Shown here in pieces: positions 1 through 10,964 of a DNA stretch of 64,000 nt (positions are counted from its first letter, which is position 1; each line of letters starts with the position of its first letter). The notes below the pieces were generated by a model. It was not told where the DNA came from. It ran no database searches and saw only the letters and a program-made list of their open reading frames with translations. Source of the stretch: Narthecium ossifragum (Eukaryota; Streptophyta; Magnoliopsida; Dioscoreales; Nartheciaceae); assembly GCA_963920575.1 (NCBI GenBank), contig OY986969.1, positions 16,229,288-16,293,287 of the forward strand. The letters run 5' to 3'. The translations under genes were made by a program, and so were the position numbers.

Positions 1-261
1 TTCGATCTCTCCCGATCGAGCCCCGATCTTCCGACCGGACGCACCCTAAAGGTACTAATCAAACACATACATCAATCAAAGGCCATGTGTGCAACGCGAG
101 TGTGAAACTGACCACCAGGGAGCATATTTACCAAAATGCCACTGGGGTCAAAAGCAGCGATGCGATCAACTGATCGCATCCCAAGGCCAACCGGGCCAAA
201 CCACAAACCCAGGCCCTCGACCTAACGCGGACGGACCAGGTTGGAGGTACGAGTCCTCACA
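1..261 (-). mobile_element. Tekay-type LTR fragment, 5' end at 261
   Basis: This is the terminal part of an LTR family that recurs at 21113, 41594, 43161, 49840, 51987 and 54452. Read on the minus strand it begins TGTGAGGACT at 261 and runs off the left window edge. The GTGTGCAACGCGAGTGTGAA block near 85-105 is the conserved signature of the family. The orientation and Tekay/Del assignment come from the copy at 51987, which directly follows a chromodomain on the same strand. No flanking target duplication can be tested, because the other end lies outside the window. Confidence 0.75.
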
Positions 262-392
262 GAGGTGGTGTATTGTAGGGAGGATAAGGGTTGTACGGTG
301 CATAGGGGAAAGGTAGAGGCTGATAAGGAGGTGGTGTATTGTAGGGAGAAAAAGGATTGTACGGTGCATAGGGGAAGGTAGAGGTTGATAAG
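262..392. repeat. Two-copy 65/66 bp tandem repeat
   Basis: Two adjacent units begin GAGGTGGTGTATTGTAGGG at 262 and 328. The first is 66 bp and the second 65 bp. On the minus strand they encode Tyr/Pro repeats (YNPYPPYNT type). The one-base deletion in the second unit causes a frameshift. Confidence 0.75.
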
Positions 393-1028
393 GAGGTGGG
401 CCATAGGTAGGGGATTGGTATGGTGGTGTTGGATGTGGAAGAGAGGTAGGTGGTGGCGGAGGAAGGGTAGTGGGACCAGGTATAGGTGGGGGTTGAACCG
501 GTTGGGTAGTAGACTGGTTAGGGGTAATTGGACCTGATCCAACTATGGCATAGTTGGGAATATGGCCGGTTTCTCCTTGGATAGAGATGGCTCCATGGGG
601 GGTTCTAGGGAAAGTAGGGTTAGGGTTAGGGTTAGGATTCTCACCCTGCCTTCCTATAGCTCCTAGATTCCGCCTTTGCATCTGCAACTCCATGGAAGCT
701 ACGGATTCAGAGAGTCCTTGAATAAGAGTCCGGGTCTTGTGCTGCGATGCCCGCAAGGAGAGCATCGTCCCGTTGAGGTCTGCGATCAATTCTTGGGTTA
801 CAGGAAGATTCCGCTCCTTGGAAGCACTGGCGGTGGTATCTCCTGCCATCTGTACAGCTTCTAGAAGGCTTTGGGCGGCACAGTTGACGGAACGGAGCTC
901 TGATACCAAGTTGATACAATGCACCTTCTCTAGGGCTTTCGTATCTGGTCTCTTGCCTAGACTCGGCTCCTCCTTAGCCAAAGCTATGGCTAGGTCGAGA
1001 TATACCTTTAGAGTTTTAGGAGAAGCAC
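262..1028 (-). pseudogene. Pro/Tyr-rich ORF, truncated, family not recognised
   Basis: A minus-strand reading frame runs from about 1015 to 262, where the LTR cuts it. It lacks an ATG at its 5' end. A CTAG just upstream (about 1030) looks like a 3' splice site, so this may be an internal exon. The N-terminal ~120 residues are helical and hydrophilic, with stretches such as LVSELRSVN and LIADLNGTMLSLRASQ. An NPNPNPNP run and a proline-rich C-terminal half with PPYQPLP / PYAPYNPY repeats follow. A one-base length difference between two tandem repeat units shifts the frame near 370. It could be a gag-like protein or an extra ORF of a gypsy element. I do not recognise a known domain. Confidence 0.4.
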
Positions 1029-1029
1029 C

Positions 1030-1806
1030 CTAGGTATTCGACAAGGAAGGCTGAAGACTGAAGGAGGGAGACGGATGAGGAAGAGGATTACCTCGCAGCT
1101 TCCTCAATGGTTGGCCGGCTACCCTTAGGGGATCCAAGCCTTGGAAAACGTGGCAGCGGTGATGAGGTGGCGGAGGGAAGCACGGCAACCAAGGGAGACG
1201 CCGGAGACTTGGGGTTGGACGACGGATGGCAGTGGTGGACGTCAATGGATGGTGGCCGGCTGCTGGAGAGATAATTCGGCAGTAGAGAGAGATGAAGTTG
1301 GCTGATGGCTTTGATGGCAATTAGGGTTACAACTACTCCTATATTACTTCTACTCCTAGGATTTATCTCTACTAAATAAAAACTCCATTAAATTCGTTCA
1401 TGACCTAATACAAGCTATAGAGGTCCTTTTATAGAGGCCTCAAGAGAGTTCTACTCTAACCTGGATACATTCTTGCTTAAACAGCAAGTAAACAGACTCT
1501 TACTAATTCAACTCAAACTAACTCCTAATAACCAGGAATGAACTAAGTAAACAAGTGACTTGACTCAACCAAAACTAGGACTCAATTAAATAGAAACTAG
1601 CTAAGCACAACTGAACTCAAACTAGGAAATCAACTAGGAAAGAAATTAAGAACCAACTTAGGAAGTGACCAGCTAAGGATTAGGATCCCTAAGGCCGGCT
1701 TGGCTAAACCTGCTCCAAAGGGACCTTGTTGTTCCTTGGTGTGGGGTCCACCCAAGGAAGGACGTGGGTCCCTTCTTGGAATGGCTTGGTTCGACCTCGT
1801 ATCACT
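1030..1806 (-). promoter_or_regulatory. Promoter-bearing repeat segment (TATA at 1426-1433)
   Basis: On the minus strand this segment has a clear TATAAAAG box followed by a leader with TAGGAGTAG motifs (1345-1372) and a GC-rich stretch reaching the ORF at 1028. A homologous segment with the same box and downstream order lies at about 21820-23160. Both share a CTCGTATCAC stretch at their upstream edge and a GGTCCTTTTATAGAG core. The segment looks like the U3/R of a minus-strand retroelement or the promoter of its antisense gene. I could not define both ends. Confidence 0.5.
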
Positions 1807-2063
1807 GCAGTAGACGGATAAAAGGCAACCAGCCTTTCAAAAATATCCGTCCTCGAAGACGGGATCATTATAGCCGGACCCAGCCCATAGTATTTCTGAT
1901 CAACCAAATCTTTCTGCTCGAAGAAGACATTGGAAAGCAGTGTGGCATCAACTTCTTTATCCAAGAATGCATCAAAGGACTTGGCGGAAGAACGCGAGAA
2001 GTCGAGGCATGACGGTACCTTGTCTTTTTCAGGAGAGGATAAAGGGCTCTGGGAACCAAACAT
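1704..2063 (-). CDS. Antisense ORF of a Tat-like element (inferred)
   Basis: This 119-residue minus-strand frame starts MFGSQSPL and contains no domain I recognise. It sits about 200 bp upstream of a plus-strand polypurine tract and 3' LTR. Tat-lineage gypsy elements (Grande, RIRE2, Retand) are known to carry an extra ORF in antisense between pol and the 3' LTR, so position and strand suggest that role. The identity is inference from layout only; the frame may be a remnant of a longer ORF. Confidence 0.4.
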   Translation of the reverse strand: MFGSQSPLSSPEKDKVPSCLDFSRSSAKSFDAFLDKEVDATLLSNVFFEQKDLVDQKYYGLGPAIMIPSSRTDIFERLVAFYPSTAVIRGRTKPFQEGTHVLPWVDPTPRNNKVPLEQV

Positions 2064-2244
2064 TGTAATTGTTTAGAGTTACAAGATCAAGAGTTGCAGG
2101 GAGGCTGGAGAAGACTCGGAAGCAGAGCAATGGATAGAGATGCAAAGTGGTACAATCCCACAAACATAGGGATTCAAAGACTTGATCGAACCATCAAAAA
2201 GATGTTTTTTCCCAAGGACGTCGCTTCGAATCACGTCACGGGAC

Positions 2245-2255
2245 AAAAAGAGGGG
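2245..2255 (+). other. Polypurine tract of gypsy element
   Basis: AAAAAGAGGGG lies 6 bp before the TGTTACC start of the LTR at 2262. This is the usual position for the plus-strand primer of a 3' LTR and fixes the element's orientation as plus. Confidence 0.7.
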
Positions 2256-2261
2256 CAATTC

Positions 2262-3660
2262 TGTTACCGAGGAAAATAGTCAAGCACTGATCGATCGACA
2301 GGTATCCATCATCGATCCAAACACGTGGCACTCACCTATCGAGCCACAATCATAGTACCTACGACACCGTACAAGTGCGACAGGTAGGCGAATCAATGAT
2401 GAGACTAGTCGAACTGTCGCGTACGAGACCACGCGGAAAAAGAAACGCCGGACAATGGGAGGAGATGTACATTAAATGCCACTCGACATCCGAGTCCAAA
2501 ATCTATCAGCACGCCGCCTTCGCAGTTATTACGATGTCATCCAATAGTACGAGATTCGAGGCATCGAGCTACCCTATCATTCAACTTGGGATATAAAAAG
2601 AGCGACTATTAAAGCCCGACCTCTTCAAGCTCGGACTCAAATGACATTGAGGGCAAGGTACCTTGAGAGGGCATTGATCTCGGAGCGAAGCAGCCTTAAA
2701 GTATGTAACAAAAACGAATCCCAAGACCAAACAACCTCGAGGTCGGAGGCAATGAACAATATCGAGGTCGAGGGATTCGAAGTCGAGACACTAAGCAACC
2801 TTGAGGTTGAGGCATGTTACAATGTTATTTTGCAACCTCGAGGTCGATGCATTTTATGAAGTTATTGATCCCGGAATGATGCAAACTCAAGATTGAGGTA
2901 AGATAGGAAGTTGGATCACCGCTAAGGCACCTGGGCCACGTTCCCATGATCTACTGAACCACCCCTTAAAAAGTGGAGCCAACTTAAGTGGAACCAAAGA
3001 TTGGCTGGATGGTTATATGGGACTGGCCACGTGTCGAGATGGCAACTAAATCCGGCCCACGATGAAGGCCACGGAAATTCGTGGGATGTTGGTCGTGGAT
3101 GACGGGCAGTGACTAACCATGTGGCAGCGGTGATAGGGAATATAAAATGCTTTGAAGACAGGAGGAAAAAGGACCCCGATTGAGATCAGACTTTTCTTTA
3201 CTACTACTTTCTTAGCTACTGTAACTCTGTTGTAGTTTGTATTCGTAGGAATTTTCATCGGAGCTGTAATCAAACCAGTTGTTGTTTCAATAGATGTAAG
3301 TAATTAGCTTTTGCTTGCTTTATTTTCCTATTTTCCTTAACTCTAGAGTAGTGTAATCACTTTAGGAGTAGCGCAATTACTCTAATTACCTTAGGAGTAG
3401 TTCCTGTTATTTCTAGGCGTAGTATCAACCTTAGGAGTAGAATAACCATCCTTAAGAACATCATAGTTAATTTAGAAATCATTTAATCACTAAAAAATCT
3501 TAAAAATCCATCTTCTATTAGACTTAAGTTTTTCCCAAAAGTCTTTTTAATTGAGGCACGACGGAACCCACATACTCATTTGATATCCATGCACTACGAT
3601 TGGCACACCTTACATGCCTAGTGACCACGTATCCATTTCCGATACAATTGTTGAGCAACA
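2262..3660 (+). mobile_element. 3' LTR of gypsy element (TGTTRCCGAG family)
   Basis: This LTR starts TGTTACCGAGG and ends GTTGAGCAACA, about 1.4 kb. It is homologous end to end with the solo LTR at 9992-11408. A TATA box (ATATAAAAAG) is at 2591-2600. The polypurine tract upstream marks it as the 3' LTR of an element whose body extends left. The right flank (from 3661) is directly in NLR coding sequence, so the element inserted into an NLR gene. The 5' flank lies outside the window, so the target duplication cannot be tested. Confidence 0.85.
3335..3450 (+). repeat. TTAGGAGTAG decamer cluster in LTR
   Basis: Degenerate copies of TTAGGAGTAG recur about every 25-30 bp downstream of the LTR TATA box, for example at 3362, 3390 and 3430. 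The same decamer is more strongly amplified in the sister LTR at 10965-11165. Confidence 0.6.
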
Positions 3661-4411
3661 GTACACCTAAGATATCTGGATCTCACAGGGACCATGATAA
3701 CATCTATACCGGAATCTATACAGAATCTCCAAAACTTGCAGTTTTTAAATCTTGAAGGCTGTAAGAATCTTTACTTCCTTCCCAAAGGCATTGTGAAATT
3801 GCAAAATTTGAGGAGTCTCAATCTTCTCCGCACAATGGTAAAAGGCATGCCAGTGGGATTAGCGAATCTTTGGCATTTTAATACACTGCAAGGATTTACT
3901 CTGCATGGAAGCAGTTCAGAGGGGTGGTGCACCTTGGATGAGCTGTGGGATCTTTCACAGCCTAGGCATCTCACTTTAGGAAAGTTAGAAAAAGCATCGG
4001 GTGTTGCTGAGGCTAGCAGAGCTGAACTTGAAAGCAAACCCAATCTTTGCATTCTCTCATTGAACTGCACAAAGGATAGGATGAGTGAGGAGGATGTGTA
4101 GAAGATAGAGGATGTATTTGAGAGACTATGCCCCCGTCATGCATAGAAAGACTTCACCTCGAGAAATACTTTGGGCTCACATTCCCAAGTCGGATGAAAG
4201 CGGCAGCATCATCTTCATCACATCTATCAAATTTAAGACGGTTAGATCTTGAAGATTGCAGGAACTGCGAGCAGCTTCCGCCTTTGGGACACCTCCCAAA
4301 TCTGGATTATCTTTGGATCAACAAGGCATTTGCTGTCAGAAGCATCGGGCATGAATTATTGTGTAGTGCTTCTTCTTCTTCCTCCTACTTTACCAAGTTG
4401 GAGACGTTAGT
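3661..4411 (+). pseudogene. NLR leucine-rich-repeat region, left fragment
   Basis: The frame opens right at the LTR boundary with HLRYLDLTGT and continues through plant LRR units such as SIPESIQNLQNLQFLNLEGC and LPKGIVKLQNLRSLNL. The WHFNTLQGFTLHG spacing and the CEQLPPLGHLPNLDYLWI unit are typical of coiled-coil NLR immune receptors. The kinase-like NB-ARC part is absent and presumably lies left of the window, beyond the inserted gypsy element. A TAG at 4099-4101 and a one-base frameshift in the C-run near 4131 break the frame. The fragment ends at ETLV, where a CACTA transposon entered. The rest continues at 8616. It is clearly a pseudogene. Confidence 0.85.
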
Positions 4412-4429
4412 CACTACAAGAAAAAAGAT

Positions 4430-4870
4430 TTTTAGTGACCAATATTATGGTCGCAATAAGTGCACAATATGGTCGCTAAAAGTCATTTTGGGGCTTTAGC
4501 AACTATTTTCGTTTGGTCACCAAGTGGTCAAAAATAAGTGGTCACAACTAATACTTTTCGATCAAATCAAGTTGGTCGCAAAAGATTACGTATCAGGGAC
4601 CAACTTTGGTCGCAATTAGAATATTTTTTGGTCGCATTAAACTTCAACTAGTTGGTCGCTAAAGACACCAACTTATTACGACCACCCCAATTTGGTCGCA
4701 ATAAGTAGCTCAATAGCAACCATATGTCTGGTCGCTATTTTGATTCCTCATGGAAGCTATAGAAGCAATTATGACCACATATTGGTCGCAAAAAATACAA
4801 AGGAGGTCATTATATCTATTTGTTATGACCACTGTTCTGGTCGCAAATAATAATTTTTGGTCACTTAAAA
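4430..4870. repeat. CACTA subterminal GGTCGC repeats, left
   Basis: Many GGTCGC, GGTCAC and complementary GCGACC/GTGACC hexamers are spaced 15-50 bp apart. CACTA transposases bind such subterminal motifs. The matching right-hand block is at 8290-8600. Confidence 0.8.
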
Positions 4871-5940
4871 TAAATACTAACTATGACAAAAAATGTAGTC
4901 ATTATAACAATTTGCTCAATATCAACCACACTATTTAAAACTACAAAACTTGAAATAATAAAACTTCATATTAATTCAAAGTCACAATTCAATTTCTCAT
5001 CTAAAAAAATGTTTTGATCCAAAATAATGCTTTCTAATTGAAATATTTCAATTTGTTGAAGCATCATGGAAAATACAAGTTCTATTACAAAAGTGATGAA
5101 CTTAACATCACGAATTGGATCATCATGCCACTAGTCATTTCTTCCTTGCAGGAAACCATAGCTTCATCGTCCCAAACCAGTTCGCAAATCGCTCCATGCT
5201 TGACATGCAGTATTGTTCCCGATATAAATGTCGAATTCCCTTTTAAACTACAACTAGGAAGGAAAGAAACAAGAAACCAATCATCATTACTTATGAAATC
5301 AAACAATAATTACCATCTATATTAAAATTTGATAAGAAAACGAGATTATGTTATTTCTGATCTAATATTCAAACAGAAAATGAAACAATGTTTGTTTTAA
5401 GGAGAAGGACCCTACAAGTGCTTGATTTAGGAATAAGAAAGTTTAGGAGACACATGTTTGCTACTGAGAGAAAGAAGGCAAAAGGCAGGAACTGTTAAGT
5501 GATTACAAGTTACCACATAGTATTCAAGCCAGTTATATCAGAAAGTTACGGAGATACTAAATACGGTTGAATTCATATATCAGTAAGTTACATTTTGGTT
5601 TACTCATTATAGCATGTCAAATCACATTGAAAAAAGTTGAAGTGTCAAACAGCAGGACTAATAAGATCGTTCATGCATCCACAGAAAATCAATCTGCGTC
5701 AAATGTCAAATATACGCTACTCTTGCACATAAAGAAAACTAGCAATACAGCATGACCCAGCAGAACAGTGATCACCCAAGGAAGAATATCTGCAACTTGA
5801 AAATTAGTGCCTAGCTCTAGCAGTCTAGCACATACCTATTCCGGAAAACTTTGCTAGTTAGTAACAAGCTTCAATGAAAAGTAAGTTTATCTATGCATCC
5901 TTGGTGCTCCTAATCCCGTGAAAAGGAATAAATCATTTAC

Positions 5941-7745
5941 CTTTAGGCGAGAAGAAACAAGTGTCAGGCTGAATGACCGTGAGATGGCCTCAAAATTTGA
6001 AGGCAAGTTATCAGACTGATTAGCTTGTATCCAGAAAGCAGAAAGCAATTCGGAGGTTTGATCTTCAGTCAGAATAGCAATGTTTGTTTCCTGCATACAT
6101 TCAGAGGAACGTGTACTTTTTAAATAGACTTCCCAAACTTTGAGGAGAAAGAATTGCAATTAAGATAGTTGAAATAAAAATGTTCAAAGGAAAGCAAGGC
6201 ATGTTTGTACGAGTAATTGGGTATTGTATCACACAAAAGTCCACAATCTTCTACCAAAAATCAAAACAATTGTACACAACACGGAGCTTCTCCAATAAAA
6301 ATGTTCAATGTTTCACATCCATCATTGACCAACAGAAGAGTACTTACAGGCTCGGTAGAACTAGCAGAAGAATCAGTCCTGTCAATAATTGAAGAACTTA
6401 ATTTGTATATGACCGGAGAAGCTTTCCTGACCCAATGTTTCCTCTCTTTCTCGCCCATGTTCCTATCATCACAGGCATCATTTCCAAGCTTCTCGCCATT
6501 TAAATATCCCTTATCTCTCCGAAGCCTCTCGAACAGAGCTGTAGCCGATGCAAACACTGACATAGTTTTGGACTGCCACTTCCTAACTTCACATAAATAA
6601 TCAGACTCATATCTTGGATAGTTTGGAGTACGAATAAGAACAACTGAGAATATCTCATGAGCCCCAATGCGTGTTTCCACATCAGGATGCATCATAGCCT
6701 TCAAAAGTTGCAGTAAGAGTGCTTCAGGGAAGACCTGAATAGCATAAGAAATAAAAAATGTCACGCATACAAAGAGAGGATAAAAAAGAAAAGAAGCTAT
6801 ACATTTTCTGTTAGCGCAGAAGTGTCTCATCAATGAGTAAAGCCGACTTGAGAATATCAATGAATAACAAATAGAGGTCCATCCAGCTTTGGGTTATGTA
6901 AAGATTCGTTGTAGTGACCCAAACAAGTCGGAAAAACTCAAATGTCTTAAATGCTGTCATTGCCACAATAATGAACTTCAACAAGCCTTGGTCCAAAAAT
7001 TGAAGTCAGTTTTATGAATTCGTCTTCACCAACCATTTCTATCCAGAAATGCATTTATAACTACTGCAGCTTCTTTATTCCTCCTCGACATGCAAAGATC
7101 GGCATGTAAAACGATTCCGGTCAAAAGAGCATGCCACAGAGTTTGAGGAAAATGCCATGATGCTCTAGTGTACCAAAAAAACACAGAATTTTGTCCGGTC
7201 GAGAATATCTGTTCCAGCTTTCAACAAAAAAATATGCAATTTGAATAAAAGGCGAGACCAATAACAACAAAAGTTTAATTGAGAGCAATAAATATAGAGC
7301 ACACAAAATGGTACATAAATATAAAGCTACATTCTCACCAACTGTGTTTTTGAACTGATGGACGATAAGGAGATGATATGGCCAAGTATCAGCAAGGATT
7401 CAATTGTTGCCCTAGCAACAACAGCCATACTTGGCAGCTTCTCCAGAGTAATAGTTACCAAGTCAAAAAGCGGGCTTGCGTCACCAATCTAGCATATATA
7501 GATTCAAAAGGATGCGTATGAACTCAAATTACACGAAGAATGAAAGAAATAAGTAGCTTTTTATGTTGCAACAGTTATAGTGAATGAGTTATCTAGTTTA
7601 AAGGGAATATGAGACAAAAGAATAGCAGCAACATACTCCTCTGGCGATCTCTAATAAGCAGTCTTCAATGCAATTTTGAAGCAAGATATTAGAGTGAGCC
7701 TCCTGTGGTCCAATTTTGAAGCAAGATGTTAATCTAGTAGCTTGA
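5941..7745 (-). pseudogene. Captured EFR3/SRL2-like ARM-repeat gene exons
   Basis: Four minus-strand exons are recognisable: about 7745-7637 (ends NCIEDCLLEIARG), 7488-7339 (GDASPLFDLVTITLEKLPSM), 6734-6348 (FPEALLLQLLKAMMHPDVET...) and 6090-5941 (LLSAFWIQANQSDNLPSNFE). All internal junctions are in phase 0, with GT donors (GTATGT, GTGAGA, GTAAGT, GTAAAT) and AG acceptors. No stop interrupts the exons. The sequence matches the plant EFR3-like / SEMI-ROLLED LEAF 2 family, plasma-membrane-associated ARM-repeat proteins; yeast and animal EFR3 anchor the phosphatidylinositol 4-kinase complex. Both the N-terminal and C-terminal parts are missing. The whole fragment lies inside the CACTA element, so it is a transduplicated copy. 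Exon 1 has a 17 bp internal repeat (ATCTTGCTTCAAAATTG). Confidence 0.8.
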
Positions 7746-7994
7746 AAGCAGAGCAGAAGATCTAAGATTAATAAGAAAAAGGACATACTTATCCAGCGAG
7801 CTTGGCGTTTCTCAAAGAAGAAGTGATAAATCCAATTTCTCAGGTATAATACCCTATAATCACTGCAGATATGAACAAGAGACATCAATTTTAGATGAAA
7901 GGAATCTGCGGCCAAGAGCGAAGCCGGTAGCGACCACCGTCGGGCTAGCTGGAGAAGACGAAGGGGGGAGTAAGAGAGAGATCGAGAGAGCGAG

Positions 7995-8042
<48 letters not shown>
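7995..8042. repeat. (GA)n microsatellite
   Basis: An uninterrupted GA run of about 22 units lies inside the CACTA element. It creates artificial Ser/Leu and Arg/Glu reading frames on the opposite strand. Confidence 0.95.
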
Positions 8043-8044
<2 letters not shown>

Positions 8045-8049
8045 CACCG

Positions 8050-8290
8050 ACGAGGATGATAGGCTCGGCGAAGACGACGGAGATAGGAGGTGGGTAGCGA
8101 GCGAAGGTCGGGTTCGCCGTGGAAGGAGGTCCCCGCGGAATAGGAGAGGAGGATGAGACGGTGGCGACCACTCGTCGGGCAACGGAGATCCGACCACGGC
8201 GACGGTGGCGACCACTCGTCGGGCGCGACGGCGAGGTGTTTTCTGTTACTATATTTGCAAAAAACCGCCTAGAAGATTTAATATTATAAA
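8050..8290. other. GC-rich unassigned segment inside CACTA
   Basis: A GC-rich stretch with a short direct repeat (GGTGGCGACCACTCGTCGGGC at about 8160 and 8203) lies between the GA run and the right subterminal repeats. It could be the 5' untranslated part of the captured gene or another captured piece. No convincing protein is visible. Confidence 0.4.
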
Positions 8291-8615
8291 ATAACATAAA
8301 TCGGATGTTTTTGCGATCAAGTTGTGGTCGCATATTTTATTCATAAAAATTATACATTAATAAATCAGCTTTTACGACCAAACAACCGGTCGCTATTATT
8401 ATATATCAGCCAAGCGACCACACATATGGTCGCAAATATGTTGAAAGTTTAGGTTTTATGACTACTATTTTCGACCACACATATTGGTCGCTGATAAATG
8501 ACTTTTTTATATGTTATGGCTACCAAATCTTTTTTGGTGGCCATTGCTATATATATTATGAGTAGTTTGATATGGTCGCAAATATTTGGTCGCTATAGGT
8601 TTTTTTTCTTGTAGT

Positions 8616-9163
8616 CTTCACGCAGATGCCTCACTGGGAGGAGTGGTTTTGGGAATTCAAGTTACGTGCGTTGCCTTCTCTAAAGATTTTGAAGCTTATT
8701 CAGTGTCCGAACTTGAGGTCGCTTCTCAAGGTCTGTCATGCCATTCGACTAAGTTAACATGCTTGAAGATTCTGAGCGCCCGCAACCTGAGAGAGATCAA
8801 TAACCTGTTTGCGCTTGAAAGGCTGCGTATTCATCAGAATCCAAATCTTGAACGAGTTTCAAATCTCCCTGCTCTTATGAGCTTCACAGTTATGCAATGT
8901 CCTGCGATAAAGGAGCTAGAGAACCTTCATGCATCAGCAACTCTGACGTTAAACGTTTATGCAATGAATTCTGTCCCGTTATGGATATCAGGCGACTTTA
9001 TGAAAGTGATGTTAAAAAAGGGCGTGAGGAGGAGCTACTCAAGAAGATTTGCCTCATCGATGGCCTAGAAAGGGATAAGATCCGATCCATCCCCCGGGTG
9101 ATTGTTTGTTCTCGAGATGGATCAAGGTTCACAATAACCAAGCCTAACAGTTTCTCCGCATAG
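8616..9163 (+). pseudogene. NLR leucine-rich-repeat region, right fragment and C-terminus
   Basis: This continues the NLR after the CACTA insertion: QMPHWEEWFWE, LPSLKILKLIQCPNLRSL, then in a second frame KILSARNLREINNLFALERL and VSNLPALMSFTVMQCP. In a third frame come EEELLKKI, RDKIRSIPRVIVCSRDGSR and a stop at 9161-9163. That ending resembles the C-terminus of many monocot CNL proteins. At least two frameshifts (near 8745 and near 8990) make it non-functional. With the left fragment it represents the C-terminal LRR half of a single receptor. Confidence 0.85.
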
Positions 9164-9991
9164 TCTCCCTCAAAGAGCTGTCGTGCCACTCTCTGATAGC
9201 TACTTAGCCAGTTTCCTCCCAAGCCAGTCACTTGTTGAGTCTTCTGAGGTAAATGGGTTACTGAATATTCTTCTTTCATCTCTGCAAGCCTGCAATGTTC
9301 CTTTATCTAGAGAAGCATTCTTAATTCACCCTTGCAGCAGGAAATAGGCTCTATGGATCTCTCTAGTAAACCTTTGGCTATTGTCTAACACGCTGTACTG
9401 CTGTAGGTCCTGTATATCAAAGCAAATGTAAAATCTTGTGATCCTATAGTTCAAATTTATCCACCCTCCCTTTATCTTCTGTTTTCCACTCAAATGGCTC
9501 TGATCTCTTTCGCTTATTTGGTGGTTTGTATCGAGCTATTTTGCCTGAACTACTAGAGACCATATGGGCGGTATGAAGTTGGGTGATCCTCAGATGACAC
9601 TCAAGTACTATGTGCTCTTTCACAATCAAATTGTAACTGATTTTGGATAGACCAGATTTCACTACTTTTTCATATCACTGAATTAGTTCAGCCCACTACA
9701 GGCTTCAGAGTAGGATATCCATGAATGCCTGCATGAAATGTCTTGTGCATAGCTTCTTAACTCAACCCTTAAGTTAAGCTGATGCTATTTTGGAAAATAT
9801 TAGGGCGAGTATAAGTTTTATCATTCCAGATTTTTCCTTTTTGATTTCTTTAGAGCCCATATGATATGGGCAAATTTTTTCTCTTCATTACTTCAAGTTA
9901 TTAATATCATAAGATTTAGCCATTGTTGCAGCAACTACATGATTCATCTTTCATTTATTTGATTTGTTGCACTTTTAATCAATTTACGATA
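9164..9991. other. NLR 3' flank, nothing coding seen
   Basis: AT-rich sequence with no convincing ORF. It is probably 3' untranslated or intergenic DNA of the NLR, since it follows the stop directly. Confidence 0.5.
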
Positions 9992-10796
9992 TGTTGCCGA
10001 GAAAAATACTCGAGTATCGACCAATGGATATCCATCGTTGAGACGGAAACATGACACCCATCCAGCAAGCCACAATCAGCGTACCCACGATGCCGTACGG
10101 GTATGACACATGGACGAATTGATGTCGACGTTAGTGGAACTATCGCATACGAGACTGCTTGGAAGCAGAGGCGGCATCGACTAATGAAAGGAGACACGCA
10201 TTAAATGCTGCTCGATACCCGAGTCCAAAACTCATCATCACGCCGCGTTCACCATTATGATGATGCGAGTCAATAGAGAGTTAAACAAGGCACATAGTCA
10301 CCTTATCACTCCATGGCAGTCGAGTGACGTGTACATTATTACGACACCAAGGTCGAACCCGAGCTACCTCGAGGAGATGTTGGAGTCGAGATGGAGATCC
10401 CGATATCAAAGCAATATATAAAGACCCGAGGCTGAGAGCCAAGTAACTCAAGGTCGAGGCTCGATATGTCACATGAAGTAAGTAACTCCTGGGTCGAGTC
10501 TCGAGACCAAGATGATGAAGCAAATTCGAGGTCGAGTGGACATATGAAGCCGGATACCAAATCCAAGGTCTAGGCGACAGGAAGAGTCGAACCCTTACCA
10601 CGATCCCACGATCTATAAAATCTCCTAAAACAAGGCGTGGGAGACGGAACGAGAAAACAGGGAAATGGTTATCTTTGGGCTACGTGTCAAGATAGCAGGG
10701 AGATCCGACCCATGATGAACCACGAATGATCGTGGGTGGTTGGTCGTGGACGATGGCTAGCAACAGGCCACGTGGAGGCGGCGGCCGGAGGTAGAT

Positions 10797-10812
10797 CCCC
10801 CCCCCCCCCCAC

Positions 10813-10851
<39 letters not shown>
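10797..10851. repeat. Poly-C tract and (CA)n microsatellite
   Basis: A run of 14 C is followed after ACCC by about 18 CA units, in the leader part of the solo LTR. Confidence 0.95.
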
Positions 10852-10853
<2 letters not shown>

Positions 10854-10964
10854 CAGATCCAGACTTGTTACTACTACTTTGTCTTCTAGCTTGTACTTGT
10901 AGAAGCTTTCATCAGAGCTGTAATCCTCTGTTGCTGTTCAATGGAAGTAAGTAGCTTCTAAACC

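Larger units (their letters stand above)
4412..8615. mobile_element. CACTA (En/Spm) non-autonomous transposon carrying host exons
   Basis: The left end is CACTACAAGAAAAAAG and the right end is TTTTTTTTCTTGTAGT, the classic CACTA terminal inverted repeats. Both subterminal regions (about 4430-4870 and 8290-8600) are packed with GGTCGC/GCGACC motifs in both orientations. Joining the outer flanks restores an uninterrupted NLR frame (ETLV then FTQMPHWEEW), which proves the insertion. A 3 bp AGT duplication fits if a 4 bp loss between AGT repeats removed the final G at the right end. No transposase is visible. The interior holds exons of an EFR3/SRL2-like gene and a GA microsatellite, so this is a Pack-CACTA. 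Confidence 0.9.

Noticed and set aside
612..637. GGGTTAGGGTTAGGG run resembling a telomere repeat
   Set aside because: Only about three and a half units, and it lies inside a minus-strand frame where it encodes an NPNP repeat. It is not an interstitial telomere by itself.
4750..5325. Short plus-strand frames in the left half of the CACTA element
   Set aside because: AT-rich, no motif, and not matching further EFR3 exons.
7598..8333. Two long minus-strand Ser/Leu/Arg frames
   Set aside because: Mostly translation of the GA microsatellite; no domain is visible except the captured exon at 7637-7745.
3661..9163. A functional NLR gene with a large intron
   Set aside because: The insert has CACTA ends, and the coding parts contain a stop and at least three frameshifts.
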